Positions 31,222-33,011 of a DNA stretch of 33,011 nucleotides are shown here, piece by piece. This DNA is from Verrucomicrobiota bacterium (lineage in GTDB: Bacteria; Verrucomicrobiota; Verrucomicrobiia; Chthoniobacterales; JAFAMB01). Location of the stretch: positions 1 through 33,011 of the forward strand of contig JAFAZK010000198.1 of assembly GCA_019239825.1 (NCBI GenBank), read 5' to 3'. Position numbers and translations under genes: made by a program. The stretch's first letter is position 1, and every line of letters starts with the position of its first letter. Below the pieces are notes generated by a model. The model was given only the letters and a program-made list of their open reading frames with translations. It had not been told where the DNA came from and made no database searches.

Positions 31222-32136
31222 ATGTCTATCGCTGTTTCCCGTCCTCAAACTATCCGTGTCCGTTCGCGGCCATTCGCGGCTCGTTTGGCTAATTCTACGG
31301 TCCCGTTTTTGTTACCGGCGCTCGTTATCAATGCAGCGATAATCTTGATCCCGGGGTTGCTCACTATCGCGATGGCCTTCTGCGATTGGGACGGGGCGAC
31401 GGCGCCCTCCTTTGTCGGCTTTGATAATTTCCGGACCATCTTCGCGGATCCGGTCTTCTTTTCCGCGTTCTTTAACAACATCAAGTGGACACTCATCTTT
31501 CTGACTGTCCCGATTGCGATGGGCCTCGGCGCCGGATCGCTATTGTTAGTCGCCAAACGCGGACGCACTTTTTTCCAGGTCGTTTACTTCTTACCTGTCA
31601 TTATTGCGACCGTGGTCGTGGGCCGCGTCTGGCAGGGCATGATCTATAACCCGGAATCCGGCATCGTCGGCTGGTTGAAGCTTTACGGCCTTAACTTAGC
31701 CGACCCGCTGACGCAGCCTCCGACTGCTCTCTATGCGGTGGCGTCAGTCGATCTGTGGCATTGGTGGGGGTTTCTTGCCGTGATTTTCTTTGCCGCATTT
31801 CGTCAAGTCGACGCCGCGCAGATCGAAGCCGCCGTAATCGATGGAGCCAGTTTCTTTCAATTACTCCGGTTTGTGTTAATCCCCGCGATCCGGCCCACGA
31901 TCACTTTGATGATGATCATGACGATCATCTGGTCGTTCTTAGCTTTCGATTTCGTTTATGTCTTAACTCAGGGCGGCCCGGCGTATTCCAGTGAAGTCCT
32001 CTCCACGCTTTCCTATCGATACGCCTTTTATAATTATACCATGGGACCAGCTGCTGCCGTGGCGCTGGTGATCAGTTTCTTCGGCTTGATTGCCACGTTC
32101 TTCTACGTCCGTATCCAACAAAAGGAAGGACTCTAA
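31222..32136 (+). CDS. Sugar ABC transporter permease, MalF type
   Basis: A 304-aa inner-membrane permease with six hydrophobic helices. The first is in TVPFLLPALVINAAIILIPG. WQGMIYNPESGIVGWL and the coupling helix IEAAVIDGASFFQLLRFVLI (the EAA motif) are typical, followed by GGPAYSSEVLSTLSYRYAF. The N-terminus TIRVRSRPFAARL is translated from repeat-like bases (31251-31283), so it may be a recent extension. A better start is not obvious. It overlaps the MalG-type gene by one base. Confidence 0.92.
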   Translation: MSIAVSRPQTIRVRSRPFAARLANSTVPFLLPALVINAAIILIPGLLTIAMAFCDWDGATAPSFVGFDNFRTIFADPVFFSAFFNNIKWTLIFLTVPIAMGLGAGSLLLVAKRGRTFFQVVYFLPVIIATVVVGRVWQGMIYNPESGIVGWLKLYGLNLADPLTQPPTALYAVASVDLWHWWGFLAVIFFAAFRQVDAAQIEAAVIDGASFFQLLRFVLIPAIRPTITLMMIMTIIWSFLAFDFVYVLTQGGPAYSSEVLSTLSYRYAFYNYTMGPAAAVALVISFFGLIATFFYVRIQQKEGL

Positions 32137-32969
32137 TGAATCAGCATCTCGGACGGGGCACGTTGTTAGTCGCTTACTTTATCTTAGCGATTGCGGCGGT
32201 GATCGCTCTGTTCCCGCTCTCATTGATGGTGATCAGTTCCTTGAAGAAGAGCACTGAAATTGTGGCGAACCCCCTCGCCTTACCCAGTAGCCTGCAATGG
32301 ACAAATTTCGTGCGTGCCTGGACCGATGCGCAGCTTGGTCGATCCCTTTTAAACAGCGCGGAAACCACTGGGTTCGCTGTCGTCTTGATTTGTTCAACCT
32401 GTTCTCTAGCGGCGTACGCGCTCGCCCGGCGCACCGGCGGCCACCTTCGCTGGGTTAGCGCCTATTTCCTCGGTACCACTACCCTGCCAATCCAGCTGTA
32501 CCTGTTTCCGCTCTATTTTGGGTTCGCCCATCTTGGCCTGATCGACAACGTCTTCGCGTTGTCCTTCATCTATACCGCGGTCTACAGCCCATTCGCGATC
32601 TTTTTGCTGCGGACCTACTTTCTCGCGATCCCAAAAGAGCTCGAGGAAGCCGCGGTTATCGATGGCGCCAGCCGTTGGCAGATCTTCCGCAATGTGCTGC
32701 TTCCGTTAGTCTCGCCGGGGATACTAACTGTAGCTCTGATTTCCGGGCTCAATATCTGGAACGAATTCCTGATCTCTTCAACCTTTCTACAAAGCCACGA
32801 TCAACAAACCGCCGTCGTGCGGTTCTACACCCTAGGCGGGCAATACAGCAGTGATTGGGGCGAGATCATGGCCGCGGCCATCGTGATCGTCGCTCCCGCC
32901 GTCGCTTTCTTCCTACTAATGCAGCGCCGCTTCATCCAAGGCATGGCCGCCGGCTCAGTCAAAGGTTGA
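32136..32969 (+). CDS. Sugar ABC transporter permease, MalG type
   Basis: A 277-aa permease. It has VIALFPLSLMVISSLKKSTE near the N-terminus, then TLPIQLYLFPLYFGFAHLGL, the coupling EAAVIDGASRWQIFRNVLLP and LNIWNEFLISSTFLQ near the end, all standard for MalG-like subunits. It pairs with the MalF-type protein as a heterodimer. No ATPase gene follows in the 42 bases left, so energy may come from a shared MsmX/MalK-type ATPase or a gene beyond the window. Immediately after the stop another repeat element begins. Confidence 0.92.
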   Translation: MNQHLGRGTLLVAYFILAIAAVIALFPLSLMVISSLKKSTEIVANPLALPSSLQWTNFVRAWTDAQLGRSLLNSAETTGFAVVLICSTCSLAAYALARRTGGHLRWVSAYFLGTTTLPIQLYLFPLYFGFAHLGLIDNVFALSFIYTAVYSPFAIFLLRTYFLAIPKELEEAAVIDGASRWQIFRNVLLPLVSPGILTVALISGLNIWNEFLISSTFLQSHDQQTAVVRFYTLGGQYSSDWGEIMAAAIVIVAPAVAFFLLMQRRFIQGMAAGSVKG

Positions 32970-33011
32970 CCGCGAATGGACACGAAACAAAAAGACAAAC
33001 CCAACCGCAGA
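32970..33011. repeat. Start of another GCGAAT/GCAGA repeat element, cut by window edge
   Basis: Directly at the MalG-type stop the sequence reads ACCGCGAATGGACACGAAAC and then AACCGCAGA. This is the left half of the nested element in the same order as at 4505-4624 (GCGAAT outside, GCAGA inside). The right half must lie beyond the window. Confidence 0.75.

Overview
The window (roughly 50-55 % GC by eye) is densely coding and carries transport and catabolism genes of a free-living heterotrophic bacterium. Five solute-transport loci lie side by side: one SsuBC/NMT1-type, one orphan sugar-binding protein, two ribose/fructose-type (FrcABC-like) and one MalEFG-type. Many gaps between genes hold imperfect palindromes built from a few short sentences (GCAGATGGACGCAGAT, GCGAATGGACACGAAT, CGCAAAGACGCAAAG). 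From memory, this style of intergenic repeat is common in soil Verrucomicrobiota, and also in some Planctomycetota, Acidobacteriota and Chloroflexota. I favour a Verrucomicrobiota-like host, as inference only. No rRNA, tRNA, CRISPR array, transposase or phage gene was seen.

Layout. (1) 1-7292, + strand: a run of a nucleoside-deaminase-like protein (cut by the window edge), FAD-linked oxidase, creatininase-family amidohydrolase, CocE/NonD-type hydrolase, ABC ATPase, a possible 54-aa small protein, ABC permease and a DUF3891 protein. It reads like uptake and stepwise breakdown of a nitrogenous, perhaps heterocyclic, compound. (2) 7356-12299: a divergent locus. On the - strand lie a class II ketose-bisphosphate aldolase, an SDR remnant and an orphan polyol-type binding protein. 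On the + strand lie a DeoR regulator and a PfkB kinase. Two matching 17-bp inverted repeats sit between the divergent halves and are the likely DeoR operators. (3) 12308-18126: a large nested inverted repeat, then a - strand operon of sugar-binding protein, permease, ATPase, SDR dehydrogenase, aldose epimerase and SMP-30 lactonase. This is the uptake and opening phase of an oxidative sugar pathway. (4) 18259-19503: single GNAT and VOC genes. (5) 19742-26681, - strand: a tightly packed operon of LacI regulator, ATPase, LsrB/RhaS-like binding protein, two permeases, M20 hydrolase and a GATase1-like protein, with a likely LacI operator upstream. (6) 26966-28219: a Tat-exported bicupin oxalate decarboxylase. 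(7) 28400-32969: a second LacI regulator followed by a MalE-like binding protein and MalF/MalG-like permeases; no ATPase is visible before the window ends.

Nothing here is a textbook defence or mobile system. The most unusual signals are the repeat elements, which touch coding sequence repeatedly. They encode the C-terminal tail of the DeoR protein, the N-terminal region and apparently the signal peptide of one binding protein, the stop region of the GATase1-like gene and probably the first residues of a permease. One copy forms a 40-bp-arm hairpin between a binding-protein gene and its permease gene. The unassigned catabolic cluster at 1-7292 is the best candidate for an undescribed pathway.
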